Part shown: positions 13,942 through 26,700 of the stretch, piece by piece
Layout: each line of letters begins with the position of its first letter
How positions within the stretch are numbered: position 1 is the first letter of the stretch
From: Pegea sp. RAD2-039
Taxonomy: Eukaryota > Chordata > Thaliacea > Salpida > Salpidae
Direction of reading: 5' to 3'
Length of the DNA: 64,000 nt
Assembly: GCA_034620365.1 (NCBI GenBank)
Contig: JAQGEQ010000354.1
Coordinates: 1,364,001 to 1,428,000, forward strand
Made by a program: the position numbers and the translations under genes
Notes under the pieces: generated by a model
The model's input: only the letters and a program-made list of their open reading frames with translations
The model's database searches: none
What the model was told of the DNA's origin: nothing

Positions 13942-15074
13942 ATTTTAATACTTTGTAAAATATTTGAGAATGTAAAAAAGTACTTAAAAACTATTTGATA
14001 AATTATTTAATTGGAAAATGTAGCTACAAAAAGCTTTTGAGATTAATTGGATACATTTTGGTCGTTTGCTTATTTTCCTAGTAACAGTTTGGTGGTCAAA
14101 CTCTTATCTATTGCTGCGACTTTCAAAGTTATTTTAAAGTTAATATAATTAACGGGTGTTACTCGAGTCATTTGAGTTAGAATATCTGAGACTTTGTAGC
14201 AAGTCATATTCAAGATAATTCACTATAATATTTAATACCAAAAAAGTTTTAATTTCACTTGATTGATTGCTACAAGTTGTCATTTAAAACCAAATCAAAA
14301 ATGATTTGTTTTATCTAAACACTTAACTTTTTCATGATATTACCTCAGTTCAGCAAACTCAACATATAAACATAAATACTTATATTTATTCTTTTAGAAG
14401 AAGATTAAAAACCAGTGAATCATAGCATTTTTTATAGGAAGCAAAAATTGTTTTCTTGAAGTTTTAAATTTTTCAAATTGAAATAAAACAAAATTTTTAA
14501 TCTAATATCTTTATATTAGATTATTTAATTGATTTGCTTAGCCTCTATTGTTTCAGTGATAAGACTGCCAAGGTCAATTAGGCTTACTAAGTTATTTGAA
14601 CAATAACTCATTTTCAAATTTTATCACTTTCTTATTTATTTATTTCAATAAATGCGAAAGAGAGTGTCTGAAGAGAGCACCTTTTTAAATAAGGTAACCA
14701 TTTTTTTTAAGTTTATTTTATTTTTATCAAATTTAACTTTAAAAAATAAAATGATTTTTTCTCTTCACAAATAGTTTTGAAACGGAATCGCAAGTTAACA
14801 AAGTAATCTAAACACTTAGAAAGAAAAAGATTTGAAAATAGAAATTCTACAAAATAGAAGGTCTGTAGAAATATGTGATGATTTTTTAAATATAAAATGG
14901 ATTATATCCAATATTCTTTTTATATAAATGCTTTTATTAAATATGTTTGAATAAAAAGTTCTAAATACATAGTTGACAGTATAATTCAACTTTTTTGAAA
15001 TAATCACCAATTAGAGTCACACAAAAAGATCAATGATAAAATTAATGATTAGTGTATAAGGTTGAAAAGAGCTA
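13942..15074. other. Spacer between inverted arms, with a repeat fragment
   Basis: Mostly AT-rich DNA downstream of the deaminase. About 14631-14692 is a fragment of the dispersed 'gaagagagcacct' repeat family described at 44640-45250. TTTATT at 14933-14938 (AATAAA on the minus strand) is a possible poly(A) signal for the deaminase. If it is used, normal transcripts would end before reaching the inverted copy. Confidence 0.45.
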
Positions 15075-15851
15075 TCAGTGGTTAAGGTCTTCTGGTCCAA
15101 AAGACTTAGGTAACAGCCCTTTAATTGAATTAACTTCATAATTACCTTCAGCACCACAGCAATATACCAGAATGTCTTCTCCAAACTATTCAAAAAAACA
15201 CAAATTTATTGGAAATAAATATCGTTTTAGTTTTGTAACTTAGTTTTTTAACATACTGTTAATTTCTAAATTAAATAATGTATCAGATAGTTTATTTGTA
15301 ACTTTTTTATATTCTAAAATACTCTGCAATAAACTAAATTTTATAATAATAGACCTCTCTGATTAGTTGTCTGCAGTTACCACATGGAGTAATGTAAGAT
15401 TTCAAATCACTGTAAACAAAACAATTTGCTGCTTATTAGTTTAATCAGAAAAATAATTCGTCAAACGGTTTCAGTTTTGTAATATTCTGAGAAAAAATTA
15501 GTTTAATCACTATTCAAGTTAATTTCCATAAAAAATAATATCACTTTTTTAAAATCTTTTAGATAATTAAGTTTTTATAAAGTTTTCAAGCAAATTTAAT
15601 CACCTTATAACAGCAATAGCTACGAAGTTCCGATAGCCTTCAGAAATCGCTTTACCAAATGCAACTTTTTCAGCACATGTTGTAACCGGATAAGCAGCGT
15701 TTTCCATGTTACATCCAGTGAAAATTTTTCCACAGTTTGTTAGTAAAGCAGCACCAACATGAAACTTGCTATACACAGCATAAGCATTTGCTTTTCCTTC
15801 AGATGCCTTTTTAATTAGTTCTTTTACTTGTTCTGTTTTTAACACCTCCAT
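15075..15851 (-). CDS. CDA: Cytidine deaminase
   Basis: Hydrolytic deamination of cytidine and deoxycytidine to uridine forms in pyrimidine salvage; a cytosolic homotetramer in the family. Three exons in phase on the minus strand: 15604-15851, 15355-15409, 15075-15185, giving 137 residues (human about 146). Zinc and catalytic residues are all present: Cys59 and Glu61 in 'TTCAEKVAFG', and Cys92 and Cys95 in 'TPCGNCRQ'. The N-terminal 'AYSKFHVGAAL'-type substrate block and the C-terminal 'LLPKSFGPEDL' signature are intact. The ATG at 15849-15851 is the only in-frame start before the conserved region. Intron 1 (194 bases) and its flanks are duplicated in inverted orientation at 13622-13941. Confidence 0.94.
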
Positions 15852-17442
15852 GAATTAAACAATTACTTTTGTTGAAAGACTTTATAAAAATAAATTACTG
15901 TGGAAACTCATAAACTAATAAATTTTGTTTATTCTGCTCTTGTTAATTCACTGATATAAATTAATTTCAAAGCATTCTGCATTTATCAAGTTATATTTGA
16001 AATGTAAATAAAAACTAAAAATTAAAAGTCAAACACAAAACCTTCGTTTCTATTTACTACCAATAAATACAGAAATGATTAACTGTCTACTTATTAACAA
16101 GCTCAATAAACAGATTTTCAAGCATTAATGAAGTTTTTTTTCAAGCAATTGTAAGTTAAATAAAATCTCTATTAAAACGCTTGATTTAAGATTTTCTTAA
16201 ACTTAAGCAAAATATTTGCCTTTTCAATGACTTGCCTTTTTATACCATTGAAATAAGATACCGATAACCTAACATTATATATAGAAATTTTATTCTCCTA
16301 AGTTAAAATATTTTCTTCTACTTGCATATTCATAACAGCAATATACAAAAATTGATCACAATGTAGGCAGTAAAAAAATAAAAACTAATATTAGTTTTAA
16401 AGTTTAATTTGCAAGAATTAAAACCAAATGAATTTTTTTCTTTCTATATTCAGATCTAAGTAACAAGTTTTACTCAAATTTCTAATTTTTGAACTGCATA
16501 GTTAGAATTTAAGGATTTTGTACAAAATCAAATTTTACTTATTATATATACACTGATAACTTCTGCCTTGACATATTTATGAATAGTCGTTATCAGCCAA
16601 AGTAGGCAAAAAAAAACCTAAAAATACAAAATATGATTTTATTTTTTGGTCAGTAATTGCAAGATAATTGCATAAAATATTATTAAACTTTTAATTTACA
16701 GCTTTATAGCTCCAATTACTAAATAAAAGAATGCTTAAAATAAGCAAAAACCTGCAAATACATTTAATTACCTCCAAACTGTTATTTACTCAGAAAATTT
16801 GAAACTAAAGAAAAAAAGAAAATTAGGTGAATATTTTAGGTAAGGAGAAATTCACTTTTAAATTATGTTTTTTAAACTTACAACTTTTGTAATTTTTTTC
16901 CAGCAGTTTATTTTTACCACACAGATAATTTGATAATAGTCACTGAAATCTCTAAAACTAGTTTATTGCTGTGTAACCTGGTTATCCACAACTTAAAAAA
17001 ACAAACCTTCAGCAGTATGAGAAATAATTGTAAAACGTTATTCTTTGTAAAACAAAACTATTTCAAAAAGTAAACAAAACTAAATTATCTGATCTGTCTG
17101 TTTTCTAACTACTTGAATTAGTATAATCGCTGTCTAATATAGTCGCTGTCTGATCTAATATGCAATGAGCTTTTGTAATAGTTTTTTTGTCAGTCATAAC
17201 TATGAAATAATAACTTCCTCAGGATTGTTGTTTTTGCAACAATTTGAATTTCTCCCTCTCTACAACAGTACTTTAAGTAATCTTCCTTAAATACTTGGAG
17301 CTTTGAAAACTAAGACCACTGTGATGATTTAATGGTTGATATATATCATATGTATTAAACTATTCTAATACCAAAGTAAACTGATTTATAAGCCTTTAAA
17401 AACTCAGAAAATAACTGTACAAGAAATTAAAAGTTCTATAAA
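15852..17442. other. AT-rich gap with one repeat fragment
   Basis: No gene supported. About 16558-16612 ('cttctgccttgacatat' with 'gttatcagccaaagtaggc') matches the 3' ends of the repeat copies at 7216-7266 and 7938-7990. Confidence 0.5.
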
Positions 17443-17694
17443 GTTTTGAAACTAGGGAATTTAGTTTCACCCTGGAAAGTTTTGAAACTAGGGAACTTAG
17501 TTTCACCCTGGAAAGCTTTGAAACTAAGGAATTTGGTTTCACCCTGGAAAGTGTTGAAACTAAGGAATTTAGTTTCACCTTGGAAAGTGTTGAAACTAAG
17601 GAATTTAGTTTCACCCTGGAAAGTGTTGAAACTAAGGAATTTAGTTTCACCTTGGAAAGTGTTGAAACTAAGGAATTTAGTTTCACCTTGGATG
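17443..17694. repeat. Minisatellite, 36-base unit, nearly 7 copies
   Basis: The unit begins GAAACTAAGGAATTTAGTTT at 17448 and recurs every 36 bases to about 17694, with one to three differences between copies. Each unit holds a short palindrome: GAAACTA, a 7-base loop, TAGTTTC. Because 36 is a multiple of three and the unit has no stop in several frames, repetitive open frames arise on both strands. These are by-products of the repeat, not evidence of genes. No unique spacers separate the units, so it is not a CRISPR array. Confidence 0.93.
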
Positions 17695-17699
17695 TTTAT

Positions 17700-19080
17700 C
17701 TGGAGACTTCGCAATTGACATCAGAAGAATCAGCGTTTTAAATGAAGTTTGTTTTTATAAATAGTTGAGTCAGTTTAGGGTTCCTAGGTGTTTCAACAGA
17801 TCAAATTCATGACTCTATAATAAGCAGATGGCAGTCATGGTTTGTTCTTACTATGAATAATCTTTTTTTACTAGGATTAGATTTAAATTTATCCAAATTT
17901 AAATACAAAACCAAAGATCTAAAACTCTTATTCAGAAATGATGAAAGTGTTTTACTGCTGTAATGATAAAAACTCTATTATTGATATTTATCGATAAAGA
18001 GGTCGATGATTAATGGATTTAAAACTTGGTCCCTTTCGTTAAGGCTGAAAACTAAAAAAATTAAAATAAAACGTTTCAGAAAAATTTACAAAATTTTTGA
18101 GTTTTTTTTTAATTTCTCGGAAAACCCATTATAAGCCGATACAAGCGTGATGAGAATACCCTAAAAATATTATCATATCCCAATATAATAAATCATTATA
18201 AGAATAGGGGCTACTTTGCCTATTTTGAGAGCTGTAGTCTATTTGAATTGCATGGCAGTAAAACATTTTACCGCATATGTAACTGTACTATAAAGTTTCG
18301 CTTTGATTGCTCTACATATCGGTAGTTCTGTAACTGAACAAGGTAAAACGATTGTTGCTGTGCGTTGTTGTTATTTTCCGCCTTCTACAATTGAATAAAG
18401 CTCTCTCAAAGAATTATTTTCATCACGCTAACAAAAAATATCTAGTTACAAAAATAAGCTAAAAAACATAAATTGAAGGAAGTATCAAGGTCTATATTGA
18501 TGCAAAACTGAAGCTACAGAGCTTAAAAGCTAGTAGCATTAAAAAATAAACCCCTTGCCAAAAAACCTGTTATAAGAAACTACAATTAATACATGATTAT
18601 TATTTGTAAAAAGGAGTTGACTGAATTACCTTTTTCTTTATCTCTTGATTAAAGTTGATACTTTAGCTTCCTCTTAAAAGTATCTCGTCATCGGAAGTTT
18701 GTATCAAACTTTTATTTTGTAATTCCTGAAGCTTATTCATTTGTATCAAAGTCAGCTTAGACAAATGATTTAATACATAAAAAATATCAGATGTAAGTTT
18801 AAATCTCAATTCAATTGCTTAAATGTCTGGCGTTTTATTGAAGATGAAATCTTTTAACAGTTTAAAAAGTAAACAGAAAAGATAATAGATACTAATGATA
18901 AAGAGATCTTCTTCTAAAATCTTAAAATATTTTTCTGAAAAATCTTACTGATATTGATTCAACTTTGCATTAAAAATTAAATATAGGTTTTTTGAATCAT
19001 CTTTATAAGAGTAAGAATGATCAGAATAAAAAGAAGATGAAGAAGATTAATTAATTTATTAATTACGTTCTCATTAACAT
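17700..19080. other. Gap with no recognised gene
   Basis: About 18110-18430 is more complex in base composition than its neighbours but gives no convincing exon or RNA fold by eye. The rest is AT-rich sequence. Confidence 0.45.
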
Positions 19081-19084
19081 ATTC

Positions 19085-19395
19085 TTACAAACAATATCTA
19101 TTATATATAATCAAAATAGAAATATAGAAAGAAGAAGATATAACACATGGCATTTCAGTAGACCCCATACAATACAACAGTGAATATTTACACAGAATGT
19201 AAAATATATAAAAAGTAAAGAAAATAACAGTTTAGAAATGATAATTGTGGAAATATTGAAATTGAAATTTCAGTATTATTAGAACAGTTCAACTTCTGCT
19301 TGAACAACCGAGTGATTCTGACATGACAATGTCTGATGGAAGCTGGTTCCATGTACTAATTTTGCGATATGAGAAAAATTTACTCTGATTAACAT
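19085..19395 (+). repeat. Dispersed repeat family 1, body copy
   Basis: Matches the reverse complement of 44640-45060. Shared blocks include 'tataatcaaaatagaaat', 'agaaagaagaagat.taac', 'acatggcatttcagtag', 'agtgattctgacatgacaat' and 'gcgatatgagaaaaa'. The sequence has no open reading frame or terminal repeats I can define. It is probably a non-autonomous mobile element or a decayed fragment of one. Confidence 0.7.
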
Positions 19396-21411
19396 ACAAA
19401 GTGATATGTCTTTTGGTTATGAGTTTCATTTTATTGATTCAAATTAAAAATAATTAAACTTAAAAATTTAAGATGCTTCCACATAAGGTTAATTGAGTTT
19501 TAAGATATTCACTGTAGCTAAAGTTTATTTTGAATTTTTGTACATATTTCTGAACAATGCGATTTTCATCTAACTTTCTTCATTAATTGATATTTATTAA
19601 CAAGTATTCTATCTTGTCACTTCAAAAAGTTTATATTTTAGCTGATTTTTATGAATGATGTAGGTTGTCTTGTGTTCTTGTACTGATTTAACTTTTCTAA
19701 ACTATCTGAGACTTTAAATATTCTACCACAAATATATTCCTCAATTTAAATGATTGCTTCTAGTTTCTAAGTGCTTCCTTTTTATCTAAAAGTTGAATTT
19801 TTCTTCTTTGGTTAACTTACTTTTAAGTTCTATTTTTATGTATAATGAAATTAACTTCTTTTTCTTAGGCAGCAAAAGCAGCTTTTACAGTCGAATTGCT
19901 TTCACTACATGAAGCAGCTCTTTTTTGTATACACGGTTTTATAAGGTCTTTAAGATTTGTTTGTAGTTATCAATGAAATCTTATATTGTAGCTTACAGCT
20001 AATATTTTAAGAAATTATCCAAATAAATTGCAAATAAATGATTTTTATAATTAATCGAAATTGAAAATTTTAAAACAATTAAACTTTTGTTTTTCTGATT
20101 GTTTCATTAAGAAATAATTTTGACCAAAATTCTTTCTGTATTTAGTTTAGAATTCAATCTAAAATACTGAACTTATTTTTCTACTAAAATATAAAACATA
20201 TAATTTGTTTAGACTTTTTTAATTTCATTTATTCATTTATTACAATAAACGCACAGGATGCCTGAAAAGAGCACCTCTCGCTAACACACATTTTAATAAC
20301 ATTTTAATAAATTTTAAATTAAATTTTAAATTAAATTTCAGTTAATTAAAGTTAAATGTTGTAAGCTTATTAAGTTTACAAACAATACAGATGACAGAAT
20401 ATTTCATTTTAATTAAATCAAGTTGATATTAATCATTGTTGAGTTTGTTATATAATGTAAGATACACAGTTGCTGATTAAATATTATATAATAAAGTAAT
20501 TATTCAGATATTATTTTTATAAGTCACATAGTTTATCTATTTGTATGAATTTTCAAAGTTACTCGACTAACAAAAATAAATTCAAAAGTTCTAAATAACT
20601 AGTTAAAAATTGTTTTAAGCCTCAACAGAAAAATTACTTCAAATAAATTTACCAAAAACCGATTGCAATAGATGAATAATATTATTTCAACACTAAAAGT
20701 GAACTTGTGATTGAAAGAACAGTTTTTAATAGTATAAAAAACGTTTGTCAGAAGCTCAAATCTCCGTTTGATGAAAGATTAGTCGAGTCGGTCTAGTGAT
20801 TTAACTTATTAGATAAAAAGTAAAACTATTTTTACAAGCTTTGACCATCTTATCCATAGTAAAAAAATGTAATCAATTATCTTACATTAACTTTTAGAAA
20901 ATGACTTTTTTAAAGAACAATTTTCTATAAGCACTCGTAGTTAACAAGTTGTAAAAATTAAAATTACTTTTTAAAATTACCTATTTTGATATTAAACCGA
21001 AAAATGTTGTTAAATTTGACTTTTATAAACTTTATGTTGAGACCTTTTCTCTAACAGTATTATTAACTAACCATAAGTCTTGTTTAATCTATTAATTTAT
21101 TGGGTCGATAGATAATAGCTTAGAAAACATTTTTTAATAGAATTTAAAAGCATTTAGATGTCAACAACTTGTTAAATTCTACTAAAAAGTAAAATTTCTT
21201 TCAATATAGCTATTTACTTTGCTTATTACTACTTCTAATGTCGATATAAATTAAATGTTTTTAATAAAAAGCAAAAATTCTAAAAGTTCATTCAACTGCT
21301 TCGAACAAAAAACAAATATTTTATTTCTAGTTTATTTACAAAGAAGATAATTAGATTTGTACAAGTATCAGCCGTCGTAATTTGATGGTACATAAACCAC
21401 TGAAATTGAAT
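19396..21411. other. Gap with one short repeat fragment
   Basis: About 20225-20290 carries the start of dispersed repeat family 1: 'cattacaataaacgca', then 'gcctgaaaagagcacctctc' and 'gctaacacaca'. Apart from this I see no gene. Confidence 0.5.
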
Positions 21412-22727
<1,316 letters not shown>

Positions 22728-23139
22728 GATGATTTCAAATCAGTTTAATAAAATTCTGAAAGAAACCCAGGTAGTTATACTATCATAAGTCTGTTAATCA
22801 GTGACCTCAATAAAAGTGTATTTTGATGAAATTTAAGGACTTTAGCTGTAAAATTTGTTTGCATCAAAGTTGACAAAAGAAACTTGCAACTTAATTTACA
22901 ATCATTCTCATAAAACACGACTTTTTTTTAAAGAGTTTTTTTAATTTTTCAAAGCTTTTTTGAGCAGTAAAGTAAACTTGTAACAGGATAAAAGATAGCT
23001 ACTGGAACTGACAGTTTAAAATAAATAAAAAACCCATTAAAATAAATAATGGTTAGTGATTTTAATTTTGCATTTTAATCTTTATAACCCGTATGCATAA
23101 TTTGAAGTAAATAAAATGAGATGAAGTAACTTTAATTTA
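22728..23139. other. Short gap, likely cathepsin promoter
   Basis: Upstream of the minus-strand cathepsin start. AT-rich, with no defined motif. Confidence 0.4.
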
Positions 23140-23400
23140 TTAGTTGGCATTTATCGGCGCGATGCGAAATTTCTCAACATAAATACCAGCAATTAGGAGG
23201 ATATCACATCAGATTGCTCCAAATGGCGCTCTCTACTCCGCAAATAGCAGAAGGATAGAGAAGAAATACCAACTTTAAAGAAAAGGAAGAAAGCCTAAAA
23301 AAATCGTTTGCATCTCACTGCGTCTTTCTTTGTTTTTAAAATCATCACTTATATCACATCCATCATGACCTTTCTCAGTCGAAGTAGACCATTATTGTTA
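23140..23400 (+). mobile_element. LINE-like reverse transcriptase 3' remnant
   Basis: A relatively GC-rich patch whose frame reads 'NINTSN-EDITSDCSKWRSL', followed after frame breaks by a Cys/His-containing part near 23300-23350. The pattern Trp-x-x-x-A/T-x-D-Arg/Cys-x-x-Trp-Arg is common just after the reverse transcriptase domain of several non-LTR retrotransposons. A second copy at about 47060-47215 has the same order ('NINTRNWKDITADRSE', then 'LHLIVF'). Both are decayed; I infer the element type from this motif only. Confidence 0.5.
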
Positions 23401-23783
23401 TTATTATTGACCAATCTTGAAAATATATATATTCCGAAAATCTTTTTACTGAATGGATTACAGATTTAACAAAAAAATTACATTTTTAAACTCCTAGTCA
23501 TAAATGTTTATGTAATTACTTTCAATTTATTCAGAATTGAATCGATCAAAATATTATAAAAAATAAATATTGACATTAAAAGAAAATTTTAAAATGAAAC
23601 TAATGAAAAAGCGGGTTTAATACCAAATTTATTTCTGATTTAACGTCTGAATAATCGGTCAAAAATAAAAACAATTTTTATAAACTTTGAAGTTTTGATT
23701 AATGATTTCAAGAATTTAAGAAATTGTTAAAAGTTATTAAGTTGGTAATAGATACTTTAAGTTCGAAAAAGCTCGTAAGAGAT

Positions 23784-26700
23784 ATGTTGTTAGCTGTACT
23801 GACTTTAGTGATTCAAGTACCTTTAACTCATGCAGGTAGTCGAAGTTAAAGTAACTTAATATAAATAAATTTATGATAAAAACAAGTTTTTATAATTGGC
23901 AATTTTTGAGTTTTTATAAGTGCATATTTTTTTAATTTAACTCGAATCTTAAAGGTGATTGCTTTACGGAGAGTATGTTATATCCTTATGATAGAAGAAC
24001 AAATATAACATTTGTAACAACCGAGCGTGGATATACGACAAGTTCACTTCAGTTTTGCAGATTCTTATCACTTTCTTCAGAATACAGTGAGTGTATCTAT
24101 CACCACTTAAAAGATAAAGTAAAATAGTAAGCTATTTAAAGTTATTTCTAAATAGAAACTCCTTATGGAAAACGATTTTGTACCTTTAATGGAGTTTGGA
24201 AAGACCCTGAATGGTTTAGCTCATGTGAAACAGGCTTGGAGGTACTTGAAAGCTTAAATTCTAATTAGCTGAATTTTCTTATATTTTACAAATTAATCTA
24301 AAACTAAAACAAATTTGCGATTTACAGATTATTCTAAAGCAAAATATGACAACATCACAGTTATTAGATGTTAATTTAATGACTTATCAAGATGACCTTG
24401 ATGAAAAAATCGTAAATAAAGCTTTAGAAGTCATTGAAATTATTTTTCGGGAAAAAAACTCAATTAATCAAAAAGTGAATAATTTTTTTACAAACTCAAC
24501 TTTGATATGAAATATGTTTCAGGAATTTCGGTTGATTGTGGAAATCTTAAGTAATATTATACAGAAGTCTGAAATTCGAGGGATTAATTCAAACAGGTTT
24601 GCTTATATACTATTAGTTTTGATTAAGAAATTGAAATTTTTACAAATAAATTCTAACTGTAAAAACTTTCAAGTTGTAAACTAACTTTAAAAATTTGAAG
24701 AATTCTAAATTATGTGAAAATGGTTTCATTCAAAGTTGAAGTTAAAGAAGGTTTAGTACTAACTCAAACTTCACCAAATCTTTCTGTATCAGTCTACAAA
24801 CCTTCATCGACCGGTATTTATTCATTAAAAGTTTCTGTAAAATATTTGATACAATTTTTAAGTATTGTTAATGTTTATTAGATTTTAATAAGGTTAAAAG
24901 ACTTAATAGTGAGAAGCAGTTTGTATTTAGCTTATTGATAAGATTTTTATCATTGTGTTTGATTTGTAGAAACAAAACCATTTTCATTAGGAGTATCAGT
25001 TGCAAAATTTCTGGAAGAAAATAATCAAAATGTCAAATTGAAACAAATTCAATTTCTTATAAATGAAAAACCACAACAAACTTTCCCGTCCGTTTCAATC
25101 AACTTAAAAAAACAAGGTTAAAACATTTTAAAGGAATAGACATTTAGATTTTACAAAATTTATTTGAATTAAATTTAGAAATAAATTAACATCTGTGTAA
25201 TAACTTTGTTTGATTTAAAAATCATTTTATTTACTTTGAAATAATAGAAAGAAGAAGAGATGACTGTAGAATTTCAGTTTCGATTTTAACTGACTCTTCT
25301 ATTTTCATCGGAAGTGAAGAGGAAAGAAAAGATGCTGTTAATCCTGAAATATTTTTTTCGGTCAATGTTTGGAATTTAAATCTTAATTCTGTAGAAGTTA
25401 CTCATAAAATAAAGAATGTAAGTTTTAAAAACATTTTCTGATTTTGTTGATTTTAAAATGATTTTCAGTTAAATGATTCTGATAATAGTCTTACTAATTG
25501 CACATTTTGGAACCAAACAAACAATACTTGGATCTTTCCAAGATTTATAAACTCATCAATCAACTCAGCTCTGTGTTATCTTAACAACTCTACTTATTTC
25601 GCTTCAACTTCTGTAAGTTTTGATTACAAAACTGCTTTTAGCTGTTATAAAGTTACTTAAATTAATTAAAATAAATCTTACGTTGCAGTTACTTGATTCA
25701 ACAGACTATTTAGATGGTTCGGCTTTGATTAAATATAATTTATTCGCTATAATCGGAGAATCGACATCAATATTCTGTCAACTGATAATTTTTGTGATAG
25801 TCATTTTTAGAAAGTATATCAATTTTATCAATTTTTATTATTTATTTTCATATAATTATTATCTATTTTATTCAATGCATGGCTACAAATGATGACTTTT
25901 ACAGCTTTTATAGAAAACACAAAACAATTTGATTTTAAAGAATAAAAATAAACGGTCCTAATTTCAAAAAGAAAAGATTGTAAAGTAAAGTTAGTAATCA
26001 ATTAAATACAAAATAAATAAGCAATCTTTCAACACAATTACTCCTTCAGCATAATTATAAAAGAAAGGACTGAATTTGACTTTCAAAAGAGAGAGATTTC
26101 TAATCGTGGTTACCCCTTTCAAAAAGCTGTTAGCACACGAGGTGTTATTGAAGTTATTTATTAGGTTAATTTTGAATGAGTATCTAAGGAAGATTGCAAT
26201 CTTTAAAGAAATCATTAAAATTAAGATGAGATAATTCTTTAATAATCTTAAATATATGTACGGGTCAAAGGCGTAATATTGTAAAGATTCTTTAAAAGAC
26301 TGTCTTTGTTCACATCTAAAGAACAATTTTCTAGTAATCTTTAAACTGATTTAAGCTTAATGATTAATTTTTATTTCAAAACTTTATAAACTTTCAAATT
26401 AATTTTTTCAGAAAATCGTCAAATAAAATAAAAAGAAATCGAACTGTGATTGTCGTGAATATCGCAGCTTCTTTTATTCTCTCATTCAGTTTGAGTTTAA
26501 TATCTACTAGTTATGCCACATTTTTAGAACCAACAAAGACATGTCGATTTTTGGCAATGTCCAAGCATTATGCCTTACTTGCTTTATTTGCATGGAATTT
26601 AATGGATACTTTGTTTTTATTTATAATTATAGTCTTTGTAAGTTAAGTTTTCTTTATGTATTTTTAAAGCACGAAATTTTATCAGTTTTATATTTATTTC

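Larger units (their letters stand above)
13622..15722. repeat. Inverted repeat, ~320-base arms, ~1.46-kb spacer
   Basis: Arms are about 13622-13941 (+) and the reverse complement of about 15404-15722. The left arm begins at 'atcactggatgtaac' and ends at 'tttacagtga'; similarity stops abruptly on both sides. The spacer holds exon 3 of the deaminase and about 1.1 kb of non-coding DNA. Confidence 0.85.

Noticed and set aside
15070..15118. tRNA-like string 'gtggttaaggtcttctggtc'
   Set aside because: It is the coding end of cytidine deaminase (SFGPEDL) read on the other strand, and no cloverleaf forms.
17443..17694. CRISPR-like array with palindromic repeats
   Set aside because: Units are directly joined with no unique spacers, the genome is eukaryotic and no cas genes are present. 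It is a minisatellite.
17396..17718. Repetitive open frames of 90-96 codons on both strands
   Set aside because: They arise from a 36-base repeat with no stop codon in several frames. There is no gene context and both strands are equally open.
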